From: an uncultured Alphaproteobacteria bacterium
GTDB lineage: Bacteria > Pseudomonadota > Alphaproteobacteria > Rickettsiales > UBA1997
Direction of reading: 5' to 3'
Assembly (NCBI GenBank): GCA_903879805.1
Contig: CAIRMX010000025.1
Coordinates: 1-42,234, forward strand
Length of the DNA: 42,234 bases
The notes under the pieces are model-generated. The model was not told the origin of the DNA. It did no database searches and saw only the letters and a program-made list of their open reading frames with translations. A program made the position numbers and the translations under genes. The first letter of the stretch is position 1, and every line of letters begins with the position of its first letter. Shown one piece after another: positions 7,920 to 18,500 of this stretch.

Positions 7920-8804
7920 ATGGAAAATTCGACAAACCACTTACCGGATGCTAAAAAGAACGAGCTAGAACGCATCGTTGCCGTCATTAAGAAGAATTGC
8001 GACAATACAGAGAAGGTCATACTCTTTGGCTCTTACGCCAGAGGCAATTACAAAGAGGAAAAAGATTTAAATCCAATCAGCCGGACTGGCCATGTTTCTG
8101 ATTACGATATCTTGGTTGTTACCGGAAAGAAAGATGCGGCCCTAAATTCTGTTTTATGGGGAAGAGTCTCTGAAGAGCTGCAAAGTCTTAATCTAACCGC
8201 CTTTCCTAAAATTCTTACTCACGATATTGAAGAGCTGAATAAAAAACTTTCTGAAGGGCAATATTTTTTCTCTGACATCAAAAAAGAAGGAATCCTGCTT
8301 TTTGATACTGGTAAATTTGAGTTAGCCGAAGAAAAGAAATTAAGTGCCGAAGAAAAACAAAAAATTGCACAAAAACACTTCGATTATTGGTTCACAAAGG
8401 CCGAGCGGTTTCTTGAAGATTACAACTCAAATTTGAGCAAGTTTGAAGCTAGTAAAGATGACAGCTTTTTGACTCAGGCGGCATTTCACCTTCATCAAGC
8501 TGCCGAGTCTTGTTACAAAGGGGCTCTTCTGGTATTTACCAATTACACCCCGCGTGAACATTTTCTAGAAATTCTTGGCAAAAAAGCTGGGCAATGCTCT
8601 GATGAATTCAGTGATATTTTTTCGAAGACAAAAAAGGAAGATGAAGATCGTTTTAATTTACTTGAATACGCTTACATTGGCGGTCGCTATGATCCAGACT
8701 ATTACATCTCAAAGGAAGACCTAGAAATTCTAAAAATTAGTGTTCAAAAACTTTTGAACTTAATGAAAGAATCCTGCAAGAAAAAGATCAGAAGCTTTAT
8801 TTAA
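7920..8804 (+). CDS. Fused MNT nucleotidyltransferase-HEPN domain protein
   Basis: 294 aa from ATG 7920, with an in-frame TTG directly before it. The N-terminal half is a minimal nucleotidyltransferase: GSYARG (37-42) and the catalytic pair D61/D63 in SDYDILVV. The loop between them is longer than in small MNT antitoxins. The C-terminal half (about 150-285) is an all-helical HEPN domain, with HLHQAAESCYKGAL (190-203) and YAYIGGRYDPDY (250-261). In two-gene MNT-HEPN toxin-antitoxin systems the nucleotidyltransferase modifies and silences the HEPN RNase. In this fusion the classical R-x4-6-H RNase motif is not clear; the GGRYDPDY stretch stands in its place. It may be an antiviral or regulatory enzyme rather than a free toxin. 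Its stop overlaps that of the convergent transporter gene by 4 bp (TTAA). Confidence 0.8.
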   Translation: MENSTNHLPDAKKNELERIVAVIKKNCDNTEKVILFGSYARGNYKEEKDLNPISRTGHVSDYDILVVTGKKDAALNSVLWGRVSEELQSLNLTAFPKILTHDIEELNKKLSEGQYFFSDIKKEGILLFDTGKFELAEEKKLSAEEKQKIAQKHFDYWFTKAERFLEDYNSNLSKFEASKDDSFLTQAAFHLHQAAESCYKGALLVFTNYTPREHFLEILGKKAGQCSDEFSDIFSKTKKEDEDRFNLLEYAYIGGRYDPDYYISKEDLEILKISVQKLLNLMKESCKKKIRSFI

Positions 8805-10612
8805 CAGCAGCTCGCGCTGATTTCGAAATAAATCAGCTTATTTTCTTTTGTGGTCGAGGTGATTAAGCGCGATTGATTGGTTGCCCAAGAGTAAGTCAAA
8901 GATGCGTTAAAATAGCTGCTGCTAAACAAGGTTTTTATACCAGCGCCCGCAAGCCTTCCATCCGCACCATTGCTGACATATTTATTTTTTACATAGCCAT
9001 AATCGTAAAATGGTTCCACGGCAAATTTGTTTAAGTGAGCCAAGTTTTTAGCAAAAAATCCCTCACTGTTTTTTGCGAAAGGTGCGGCAAGTGATCCAAT
9101 ATTAAAATTAGCTTTATTGCGGAAATAATATCCCGAATCACCAGTGATGTAATTTTCTCTAAATCCACGCACTGAATAATATCCGCCAACAGAAAATTGC
9201 TCAGTACCAAAAAGTGTTTGCTTGGAATATTGGCTATCCATCTCGGTTGAGAGTGTAAATGGAATCTCGATTTTTGGAATTGTTAAGCGCTTAGAAAGTG
9301 ATGCGTAAAGTTTAAAATAATCGAACTGCGCTTTTGGTGTATCTGCCGTTAAATTTAATCCATCTTGCTTGGCATTAAGCAATTTTAAACCTTTTGAATA
9401 ACTTGGCTTGAGATAAAGATTAACGCCGCTTTTGAAGTAGTTTGAAATTGTAAAACCGATATTGCCGACGGTTAATTTGCGCTGAGAAGTTTCAATTTTT
9501 TCGCTATTTAAATAGCTGGCAGAAGATTTGGTTGTTAGCGAAGCATTTGTTGAAAGGCGGAAATTGCCTTTATTTAAAAGAACGCGGTCGATTGTTGCGC
9601 TATTTCTTTCTGAAAAGCCTGTTAAACGAATTGGTCCGTTAGTGCCTTGATTTGTGCCGCGAAATTCTGATCTGGAATAATCGTAAGAAAGAGTGTTGTA
9701 ACCAAATGGAATTGAGATGCCTGAAGTGAATGATTTAATGTCTTTAGTCTGGCTGTCGTCATTTAAGTTGGTTGAGTAGCTCAGGTTTATTGTGTCATTC
9801 AAGAAAAGCAGATTGTCTAAACCGCCAGAAAAGTTGGTGCGGCGAATTCCTGTAAATTCATTTCCTAAATTATCGTAACCGACCGTTGCTCGCGCCGGAA
9901 ATTTCTTTTGATTGGCAATGTAAACCTTGGCATCACCTTCGGTAACTGCCGGCTCAATCTTCATTGTAGCGTTGTTTGAAGGGAGGCGGTTGATCTGGTA
10001 AATTCCTTGGTTGATGTCTTCAAGTTTCAATACTTCACCTTCCATAAAACCAAAGGCGGTGAATTCCTGCATTTTGTCGGTGAAGTGGTTATCACCAACA
10101 ATCACCTCATCAATTTTTCCTTCTAAAATTTTTAGCTCTAAATTACCGCTTTGGATATTTTGCTTTGGCACAGAAACTCGCGCCGTGACATATCCTTCAT
10201 CATTGTAAAAAGTTTGAATCGCAGCGATGATTTCGGTCAGAGTTTTTGCTTCAACGCACTTGCCAATGAATGGTGACGTTATTTTTCTCTGCTGCCTTTT
10301 GGAAAGTGAATTTGCATCAATCAAGGCAACTGATTTGATCGTAAAACATTCAGCGGGCTTTCCTGAAATAGGCGCCTGATTTTTTCTCTCTTCTTCAGCT
10401 TCTTTTTTCTTACGAGAGCGCTCTTTGTTGATAGTTTCTTCTTCTCTTAAACGACGATCTTCTTCGATTTTGTTTTGTTGCTGGCGCGTGATCCAGTCTT
10501 GTTGGTTGATGAGGTTTTGGTCTGCATTCTGAGCTTTTACATCACAAACAGCGGCTGATATCAATAAAATAGCCAAAATAAATATTTTGGATAGAGGTTG
10601 AGTCTTATTCAT
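8801..10612 (-). CDS. Two-partner secretion outer-membrane transporter (TpsB/CdiB, ShlB/FhaC family)
   Basis: This 603-aa outer-membrane protein should export the large TpsA exoprotein encoded upstream. Residues 1-27 form a signal peptide (leader ending DVKAQ). A long charged Lys/Glu/Arg-rich helix follows (about 40-85), as in FhaC plug helices. A POTRA region follows (about 90-170, with TFYNDEGYVTARVSVPKQN and LELKILEGKIDEV). The C-terminal barrel begins near residue 210 (ARATVGYDNLGNEFTG, SGGLDNLLF) and includes FSVGGYYSVRGFRENYITG, the family's VRGy/F motif that inserts into the barrel. The protein ends in SCC rather than the usual aromatic residue, which is odd. The gene lies downstream of a terminator and so probably has its own promoter. 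It is separated from its cargo gene by three other genes. Confidence 0.88.
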   Translation of the reverse strand: MNKTQPLSKIFILAILLISAAVCDVKAQNADQNLINQQDWITRQQQNKIEEDRRLREEETINKERSRKKKEAEEERKNQAPISGKPAECFTIKSVALIDANSLSKRQQRKITSPFIGKCVEAKTLTEIIAAIQTFYNDEGYVTARVSVPKQNIQSGNLELKILEGKIDEVIVGDNHFTDKMQEFTAFGFMEGEVLKLEDINQGIYQINRLPSNNATMKIEPAVTEGDAKVYIANQKKFPARATVGYDNLGNEFTGIRRTNFSGGLDNLLFLNDTINLSYSTNLNDDSQTKDIKSFTSGISIPFGYNTLSYDYSRSEFRGTNQGTNGPIRLTGFSERNSATIDRVLLNKGNFRLSTNASLTTKSSASYLNSEKIETSQRKLTVGNIGFTISNYFKSGVNLYLKPSYSKGLKLLNAKQDGLNLTADTPKAQFDYFKLYASLSKRLTIPKIEIPFTLSTEMDSQYSKQTLFGTEQFSVGGYYSVRGFRENYITGDSGYYFRNKANFNIGSLAAPFAKNSEGFFAKNLAHLNKFAVEPFYDYGYVKNKYVSNGADGRLAGAGIKTLFSSSYFNASLTYSWATNQSRLITSTTKENKLIYFEISASCC

Positions 10613-10655
10613 TCATCTTAATTCATTTGAGATATCTGAAAATTAATTGATGCAC

Positions 10656-10690
10656 AAAAGCCTCGCGAAAACCTTATTCGCGAGGCTTTT
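10656..10690 (-). terminator. Strong terminator between the small OMP gene and the cdiB-like gene
   Basis: A perfect 14-bp stem is formed by 10656-10669 and 10677-10690 (core GCCTCGCGAA/TTCGCGAGGC) with a 7-nt loop. A-rich and T-rich flanks on both sides make it bidirectional in form. It sits just after the stop of the small beta-barrel gene and ends the cdiA-side transcript. Confidence 0.85.
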
Positions 10691-10706
10691 TTAAAATTTT
10701 CTTAAG

Positions 10707-11276
10707 CTAGAAATTGTAAGAAACTCCAACTTTCGCAACTCGGACATCTGATTTAAATTTTACACCATAGGTGTTTGTAAAACTAGGTGACTGAGTGTTG
10801 TACTCCAAATTCATTGTCACATTTTTAAGTATTTTGTATGACAAGCCGGCGCCATAAAAATAACCAATAACAGATTTTGATTCAGTGTAGCCCGCATGGT
10901 CATCCAATTTGTAATTAAAATTAGCAAAACCGTTCGTGAAGTAAGCTGCAAAATTATCAGTAACGTCGTAGCCCAAATCTAATTTAGCTCCATAGCGATA
11001 ATTTGTTGAAGCGGTCTCATTTTGATCGTCAGTTGTTTTTGCGCCAAGTCTTTCTGCAAAGACGCCAGGAGCTAAAAATATTTTATCAAAATTGAAGGCG
11101 TATTTATAGTTTATGCCAAACCCAGTTGATTTGTCCTTAATAGAGGTATCTTGATATTTATGTTGAACTGATGAGCGCAAAATATCGATTCCAACATAAT
11201 TTCCTTCGGTTTTTGCATAAGCATTTGATGCTAATAACGATCCTGCGATTACGATCAGAGATAAGGTTTTTTTCAT
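10707..11276 (-). CDS. Small outer-membrane beta-barrel protein (OmpA-like/opacity porin superfamily)
   Basis: 189 aa with a Sec signal peptide (MKKTLSLIVIAGSLLASNAYA, cleavage after residue 21). The mature part shows alternating hydrophobic/polar strands of an eight-strand barrel: NYVGIDILRSSVQHKY, STGFGINYKYAF, YRYGAKLDLGYDVT, YFYGAGLSYKI, VRVAKVGVSYNF. It ends in a terminal Phe, the usual barrel-assembly signal. It belongs to the general 'porin family / OMP_b-brl' group; no enzymatic role is visible. It lies 73 bp downstream of the parvulin lipoprotein gene, which could fold it, and just before a strong terminator. It is probably the last gene of the cdiA-immunity-parvulin transcript. Confidence 0.8.
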   Translation of the reverse strand: MKKTLSLIVIAGSLLASNAYAKTEGNYVGIDILRSSVQHKYQDTSIKDKSTGFGINYKYAFNFDKIFLAPGVFAERLGAKTTDDQNETASTNYRYGAKLDLGYDVTDNFAAYFTNGFANFNYKLDDHAGYTESKSVIGYFYGAGLSYKILKNVTMNLEYNTQSPSFTNTYGVKFKSDVRVAKVGVSYNF

Positions 11277-11349
11277 AAGTTTTTTATTTAAAAAAATTAA
11301 TAACTAGACGCATGTTTTAAAAACATTGCCCAAACAGTTTTGGTAAAAA

Positions 11350-12216
11350 TTACTTAACCAAAATATTCATCTTCGCTTTTTCAAAACTTTGTGAGACGAA
11401 GTCTTCAATTGCTTTTTTAGCGAGATTTTGCGCCAAGGCATCTTTAACTTTTTCGTAAGGTGCAATTTCTGCTGGTCTTTCATCTTCCAGCTTAATTATT
11501 GCCCATTTGCCGTTGGAAAGCTGAATTGGTTTAGAAACCTGACCTTTGTTCATTGTTTTAGCTTGTTTCACTATTTCAGATGGAAGTGAGTCTTCCATTA
11601 CAAATCCTAAGTCGCCGCCTTTTTTGGCAACTTCGCGATCGAGCGATTTCTTTTTAGCCTGAGATGCAAATGAGTTTGGATGTTTTACAAGAACTTGAAC
11701 CAGAACTTCTGCTTCTTGAGCAGTTTTAACTGCGATATAACTGATTCTGATGTCTTTTTTATCTTTAAGTTTTGCGGCTAATTCATCGTAATTTTTCTTC
11801 ACATTTTTTTCGTCAGCAGCTTCTTTTGCCAAAGCAAAAACAAGTTTTTGTTTGAGCATCTCTGATTCAAAATTCTTTAAGGCATCTTGATAATCGTCGT
11901 CTTTATCAAGCTTTCTTTTTTTAGCCTCTTTGTGTGCCATTTCTTTTATAATGACTTCTTTGATGACAGCTTCTTTTTGCTCTTGGCTTAGTTTGTCAAA
12001 AGTTAAACCTTTGAGTTTGTCGTTTTTTGCAATCAGTTTTTCGAGTTCAAGATTTACATCTTTGAGAGTTATTTGACCACTCGAGTAAGTTGAAACGATT
12101 GTTTTTGCCGGATCATTTGAGACAGAATCTTCTTTGCTTGAAATTCTAGAATTAAAAGAATTTTGGCAGGAAGAGAGGATTAAAATTAGTGATAATGCGG
12201 TTAGATGTTTTTTCAT
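11350..12216 (-). CDS. Periplasmic peptidyl-prolyl isomerase lipoprotein (parvulin, PpiC/PrsA/SurA-like)
   Basis: 288 aa with a lipobox LILSSC (Cys 17), so it is probably a membrane-anchored lipoprotein facing the periplasm. A SurA-N-like helical chaperone region (about 40-145) is followed by a parvulin domain (about 155-255). Blocks seen are RISYIAVKTAQEAEVLV, SFASQAKKKSLDREVAKKGG, GDLGFVMEDSLPSEIVKQA and NKGQVSKPIQLSNGKWAIIKL. These match the order of the PPIase core: VRHILV-like strand, 'gGdLGwf' and 'vS.PvqT.fGwHiikl'. The gene lies between the immunity-like gene and a small barrel gene, on the same strand. The context suggests a folding helper for the secreted exoprotein or barrels. PrsA-type lipoprotein parvulins inside a TPS locus are not typical. 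Confidence 0.85.
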   Translation of the reverse strand: MKKHLTALSLILILSSCQNSFNSRISSKEDSVSNDPAKTIVSTYSSGQITLKDVNLELEKLIAKNDKLKGLTFDKLSQEQKEAVIKEVIIKEMAHKEAKKRKLDKDDDYQDALKNFESEMLKQKLVFALAKEAADEKNVKKNYDELAAKLKDKKDIRISYIAVKTAQEAEVLVQVLVKHPNSFASQAKKKSLDREVAKKGGDLGFVMEDSLPSEIVKQAKTMNKGQVSKPIQLSNGKWAIIKLEDERPAEIAPYEKVKDALAQNLAKKAIEDFVSQSFEKAKMNILVK

Positions 12217-12287
12217 AATTTTTTAAGGTTTTTTGTTAAAATTTTTTCATTGTTTTTACATTTTCTTGAGATTCGTGGCGTATCTGT

Positions 12288-12521
12288 TTATTTTATATAA
12301 TATCCTTCTTTCATACTTTGTAGCATGTGCTCACAGGCCTCATTTTCTGTCTCAAATACTTTTTTGTCCAAAATATCGCCCCTTTCGTAGTAAAATACTT
12401 CCCATTTTCCATTTTTTTCCTGAATACAGGTACATTCATAATTAGGTTTACCATTTATCACAAAAGCATACTCATCTATTCCCAACTCAAGCAATTTTTT
12501 TCTTAACTCTGCCGTATTCAT
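12288..12521 (-). CDS. Putative immunity protein for the adjacent CdiA-like NADase toxin
   Basis: 77 aa, starting 5 bp after the stop of the giant exoprotein gene, the position a CdiI immunity gene takes. It is acidic and probably cytosolic, with no signal peptide. It has an N-terminal helix (ELRKKLLELGID), then strands (YECTCIQEKNGKWEVFYYER) and a closing helix (ETENEACEHMLQSMKEGYY). The layout is like that of small polymorphic-toxin immunity families, whose members often carry WEVYYxERG-like and FxxExEACEY-like blocks. I cannot name its family with confidence, and it is much smaller than the mycobacterial TNT antitoxin IFT. The immunity role is inferred from position and shape. Its Shine-Dalgarno is weak, so translational coupling to the toxin gene is likely. 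Confidence 0.65.
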   Translation of the reverse strand: MNTAELRKKLLELGIDEYAFVINGKPNYECTCIQEKNGKWEVFYYERGDILDKKVFETENEACEHMLQSMKEGYYIK

Positions 12522-12526
12522 AAAAG

Positions 12527-15500
12527 TTAATTAGTTTTTTTAATATAACCTTGCGACTCCAAATTCTTAATTGAATCCGGTAGCTTATTTTGCAATCCTC
12601 TTCCTGTCTGACCAAACCATGGAATTGAGGTACCTGTAACAATATTTTCTATCGGTTTTACAACCACATAAGAAGATTTCCCTTGGTTCTTTGCAGCGCT
12701 TTGAAGTGATCTATTCTCAAATGGCGTATCTTTTGGAGCTACGAATCTTCCAGTATTTTTGCCATATCTATCAAACTCATATCCGGGCGACAAAGCGTCT
12801 TTAGCGTTGTAATGAATATTTCCTTCAAAACCATCATTTGGTGGCCAAATCCCTAGATCTTCCTGGACTTTTCCTTCATTTTTAACATAAGTGCTGAAAT
12901 TAGATGATTCTCTGGCTGCTTTGCTTTCATTAATATTGGCGATTACTCGTTCTCTTTGAGAATACTTAACCCCATCAGCAGTCTTATCAGCGGCTCTTGC
13001 TGCTTTAATTGCCAAGCCAGCTCCACTAGGTAAAACAGTAAAAAGTGCAATACTATCAATAGCTACTCCACCAGCATCAACTGCAGCTCCTAAATAATTT
13101 TTATTATTGAGATTTTGTGTAAGAGATGCGCTTCCTTGTATTAATGAAGCAAGATCTATCGCTTTATTTAGCGATGGATTCACATCATTTCCGAACTTCA
13201 CATTGTTGGCGTAGAAGTTGTTATTGAAGTTAATTGATGAAGTTGGAAGCGATGCTCTAAGTGAAGTATTGCCAGACTGATATGTATCCCATCTTGATTC
13301 AGCAAAATCGCCAATCATGTGAGAGGCATTTTCTTCTGAAAGCGTGTAAGATTGACCGTTATTGTTAAACATTCTGTGGCCACCTTCGTGAGCTGCAGAG
13401 CCAGCCAAACTAGAATCGCTTCTGTTAGAATCGGCGTTGATTGCTGCGGTGTCAGAATTTCTGTCGTAGAAACCGTCGGCATATCTAGCTTGAGCAGTGG
13501 CATCAAGTTGATTGCCATCGTAAGCAATTAACTTTCCTTCGCCGGCAAGATCGGTTAAAACGATGTTTTGATTGTAAGCTAATTGGTAAAGATTTTGGTA
13601 ATTTTTACCAGTCGCAAGAATTGCATCTGAGCCATTCACATCTCCCGAAATTGTTTTTCCCAAAGAGTTAAGGGGAATTGCCAAGGCATCGTAAGTTATG
13701 TTGAATCCTCTTTGTGTTTCTGCTACGTAGCTATTCCAATTTGCGCTAGCCGCCTTCGTATCGCCAATCATCAAATTTCCAGCTGCAGAAAGAAGACGAA
13801 TATCAATCTTTAAACTGGCTTCAAAGTCGCTGGTGACTACGGTTTTTTTGTTTTGTTCGGTGTTGTTGATGTCGCGATTTAAACCAGTGAGTTTTGTTTC
13901 GTCATTTAAACTTCCGCCAACATTGATGTTGCCTTGTCCAACAGTTGCCTTGGTGTTGGAAGATGACTCACTTCCTTGCATTGAAAGATTTATTGCAAGG
14001 TTGCCATTTGCAGTTGGGTTATTTGGATTTTTTCCAACCTGAAGATTTAGGCCAAGTTGATTTGATTCAGAAACTGAGAAGTTTTTGAGATCAGAATAAG
14101 TTAATGAAGCTGTGCTTAGATTTAGATTACCAAGATCATTTCCGTCTTTGTCTTTATTGGCAATAACCGCACCAGCAATGTTTGTGTTGTTATCTACGTT
14201 AATGTTAACCGAATTAGTCCCGATGATTGATGAAACCTGATCAACCCAAGCTCGGTTTGAATAACCATTTCCTAAGCTAAAGCCAACACTTCCGCCATTA
14301 GCACCACTTGAATCTCCGCTAATTCCAAGCGACATTCCGATATTGTAAGAATCAGATTCAGATAGGTTCTGGCGTGATTTTAGAAGAAGATTCCCGCCAA
14401 CATCCATATTCACATTTGAGGCGAGTAGGTTAGCGCCGAATAGGTTGGTGTCTTTGCCGGTGTTAATGTTTAGTGAGCCGTTTTGTGCTAGAATCTGGCT
14501 GTTGGTGTAAGTTGTTTGGTCTTGGCTGCTTTCGGCTTCATTCATCCCGATATTAGCAGAAAATCCGTTATTGCCGACACTTCCGCCCAAACTTTGCGAT
14601 CTCATTTTGTAGCTTTGGGATGCGGTAGATTCGCCAGCGTTAACATTCAAATTACCCAACATTGCCGTTAGGTTTAAATCGCCATTAGTTGCCGAAACAT
14701 TTGAGCCGGTGATGTTGATATCGCCAGTGCCAGAAGTTAGAGAAAGCGAATCTCCGGCAATTAAATTCGAAGCAACGCTTTGTGAATATTCACTTGTAGT
14801 TGTTGATTTAAGTTTGGTGATATCGGCATAAACTGAACCATAAAACCCAGTTCCCATGCTTGTTAAAGCCGCATTTCCAGCATTTCCAACTGCTTGCATT
14901 GCGGCGGCTGAAGAAAGTCCGGCGTTGATCAAAGCCAAAACAACTTGATACTTAGCGCGCTCAACTGCTTTTGAGCTGGCCATTCCCTGACCTTTTAAAT
15001 CTTCAATTTTTTCGAGTTTATCATAAGCATCTTTGACGGCTTTTTGCGCTTTTACAGCGTCAACAATTGCATAAGCAGCATCAGCGTAAGCATTACCAAC
15101 TTGAATGCCGGTATCGAGAGTTAGCTTGTCTAAGTAAGAGCTAGAGCTTTGTTTGTTTTGACCGTCCAAAATGCTTAGATTGTTTTTAGCGATAATTTCA
15201 GCCGAAGAACCGGTGACAAAATTTGAAGCAAGAAGAGCGAATTCATCTGAAGAATTAACCAAAGCAGAGCCACCAATATTTACGTTTGATGACGCAACGG
15301 TTGAAGAGCTTGAGTTGCTACCTTCTTCAACAAATTCTTTGGTGACGCCGGCGCGATAATTGAGTTTGGTTGATTGATATTCTGAGTGGAATTTGCCAGC
15401 GGTTTCGTAAGAGCTTTGTGAGGTTGAGCTTTCGGTATTTGTTCCGGCGGCAACGGTGAAGCTACCCAAAGAATTTGCTAAAAGATCTCCAGAGATATTT

Positions 15501-18500
15501 AGGTTTGAGCCTTTTACTAAAGTATCACCAACCGAGTTAGTCATCATTGAGCCACCAACATTGATGTTTGAGGCGTGAGAGTTTGTTTTATCGGTGCGGC
15601 TTTCGGTTGATTCAGAGATTCTGATTGCGCCCATTTTATCGCCAGCTTTATCGACCAACTTCATTGAAAGGCCTATCGGAGTCGCCTTCATGATAAAGTC
15701 TTCGTAAAAATCAGGAAAGTAAGTGCTCATGTAGTCTTTGGTTATACTTGAAGCAATTTGCAAAGGTGCCAAAGCATACGGTAATGCACGCATTGCCGCA
15801 CCAGCAACCCCAGTGTAACCTTTACCGCTTTGGGCGTAGTGATATTCTTTTAGATCGGCGTCTTTTATTGTTAAATTATCAACGGTTGTTCCAGCGGTTG
15901 TGACGTAATTTCCGTTAGCATCTTTTTGATAAGAGCCGTCAGAATTTTGCGCGATGGTAAATGAGCCAATAATTAGATTTTCTTTGGTATCAACATTGCT
16001 GCCCTGAATTGTTGTGTCACCAAGGCTTGAGATGTTGATGTTATTGGCGCTTAAGTTTGATGAGGCTGCAGTTTCAACGTAATCTGTTGAGGTTGAGAAG
16101 CTCTTTGTGGTTTCGTTGCGCTTCTTGCTGGAAGATTCTTTAAATGCGCTATCAATCGCGTTTTCAATCGTAACGTTACCTTTTGAAGCGATGGTTAAAT
16201 CACCGTCGGTGACGGTTAAATTACTGCCCTTGATATTAACATCAGCTTTTTGCTCTGAATCTAACGAATTGCCATTGGTTTGAATTGCTAGCGAGTCAGT
16301 AAATGTAAGATTAGATGCGATATTTGTGATATTTTCAGTGCTTTCGCTAGAGGTATGCTTAACACCTTTAAAACCAGGAACATTAGTTGCTCTTGCTGTT
16401 TCGCTATTTGATGAAGTAGTTTTCTCAATTTCTTGTGCCGCTAAAATATTAACACTTCCCTGGTCGGAAACTAGGCTGCCAGTTTTACCAGAAATGTTAG
16501 ATCCTAAAACTGTTAAATCTTGATTTGCGGCGATTGAAACAGCACCTGAAGCATCAATTACACTAGCAAGGTTTGAGGTTTTTTCAGCTGTTTGAGATGA
16601 AGATTTAGAACTGTCATTACTGCTAAGACCCTGATTAGCTAAAATTAATCCACCTAGAGTCAGTGGCGCAATATTAGCAATGAATGATACGCCAACCAAG
16701 CCACCAGCTATGCCAGAAAAACTCCGAGACTTAGTGGATGAAGCCCAAGATTTATTTTGGTCAGAAACCGAGTAAATATTAACCTCATCACCAGCGGCAA
16801 TTTCTACATCTTCAGCTTTTAATTTTGCTCCAATCAGATTTGTATCTGAGCCAGAAGTAATCGAGATATTTCCGCTATCAGAAGTCAGGTTAGACAAAAC
16901 GTTAGTTACTGATTGATTGCCAGAAATTGAGCTTTTTGAAACTGTTAAACCTTGTTTCCAGCTTTTTGATTCAAAGTAAGAGGTGTTTTGTGCGGCTTCA
17001 ATATTTACGTCATCCTGCGCTGCTAATGTTATGCCATCTGAGGCACTGAGATTTGATCCGGTAATTTGGATATTTGATCCTTGCAACTTTCCTGAAGTTT
17101 CTGAGTCAATTCCACTTCCACTAGCTATTAAAGCTAATGAGCCAAGAGAGCTGATATTGGAAGAAATATTGGTCGTTACATCAGAAACGCTTGAGCCGCC
17201 TTTTTTACTATTTCCCCAGCTTTTTTCTGTTCTGTTTCTTAGTTCAAGAGTTGCGATATTGATATCATCGCCAGCGGTAATTTCAGCATTTCCGGTTGTT
17301 ACGATATTTGCCGCCAGGTTGGTGAAATCACCGCCAGCATTTATTGTTAGATTTCCAGAAGAAATTCCGGCTGTTTCAAGAATTTCTGAAGATATGTTTT
17401 TGTTTCTTCCATCCGATCCCGTATTGTTTGAAACATAGCTAGAAATCCCATTACCATTTGAAGCAAGTAAAGACGAATCATTTGTTAAAACCGCTGAGGT
17501 ATTGGTTATATCTTTTGCAGCAGAAAGGGATAAAGCGCCTGTGGCTTTAAGTTGTGAGAAGTTGGTGATTGAACCAGCTGTGGAAGTTAAAGAAAGTGAA
17601 TCAAGCGCGGTAATGTTTGAAAAATTCTGATTCACAATATCGTTTGCCGCAACAACGCTTACATTGTTTCCAATAATTGATCCCGTGTTCTTAACTGAGC
17701 CAGAAGTAGAATTTATATTGATATCGCCGCCAGCATATATCGTTGATTTATCGGCAAAATTGCCATTTTTAAGAGCGGTTCTTGTTGCTTGGGTAAGATA
17801 AATTGTTGGCACTATGTATGTTGCGCCATCAATGGTTTTGGTTTCAAACCAAACAATATCTTTTTGAAGCGAATCGATCTGAGTTTTTGTAAGAGTTGTG
17901 TTAGTTGTTAAGCCAAGTCTGACATATTCTTCAACCGCATTATCAAGAAGGGTTTTGATTTGGCCATTAACGCTGGTTTCATTGGCGGATAATAAAAAAG
18001 AATTTTTTGAAATTGTTTTAAGCTGTTCTTCTATAATCTTGGTTTGAAAGAACTGATCACCGACTAATCTTTTGCTTTGCAACTCAAATTGAGTATTAAC
18101 ATCCGTTAAATCGAGACCGATTCTTTGGTAAAAATAATCAGAACCAAAATATTTGGATTGATCGATGAATTGGCTTCTGGTTTCAAAAAGTGGTCCGTTG
18201 GGATTTTGATTCTTGGTAAAAAGACCAACATTTTCAGAACCTTGGAAATATGAGGTCAAATCAACATCTACAGTTCCGGCTTCTTCAATTACAGTTTGTC
18301 TGGACGAAGATAAGGCAATTGTCGCTCCGGTAAAACTATTCTGGTAACCGTTATTTACTTGAGCTACGCCATTTAGAGTAAAACTTCCGCCAGCTTTTAT
18401 ATTGGCTACATCTGCCGATGTAGCATTGGCGCTGTAAGTTGACCAGCTTGTATCGTAGTAATGATTTGTGTTGCAGCTTCCAGTCCAACTACATTTTTTT

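Noticed and set aside
11312..11326. ATGTTTT/AAAACAT palindrome between the parvulin and barrel genes
   Set aside because: Short A/T-only stem in A/T-rich spacer; not distinguishable from chance.
12233..12445. 70-aa hydrophobic plus-strand frame opposite the immunity gene
   Set aside because: It could be taken for a small membrane protein, but it lies fully across the immunity gene and its upstream spacer and has no ribosome site; AT-rich antisense DNA easily gives Phe/Leu/Ile-rich frames.
16983..17438. 151-aa plus-strand frame and several similar ones opposite the exoprotein gene
   Set aside because: They mirror the Gly/Ser/Asp/Asn-rich repeats of the minus-strand gene, giving Ser/Pro/Phe-rich strings with no motifs.
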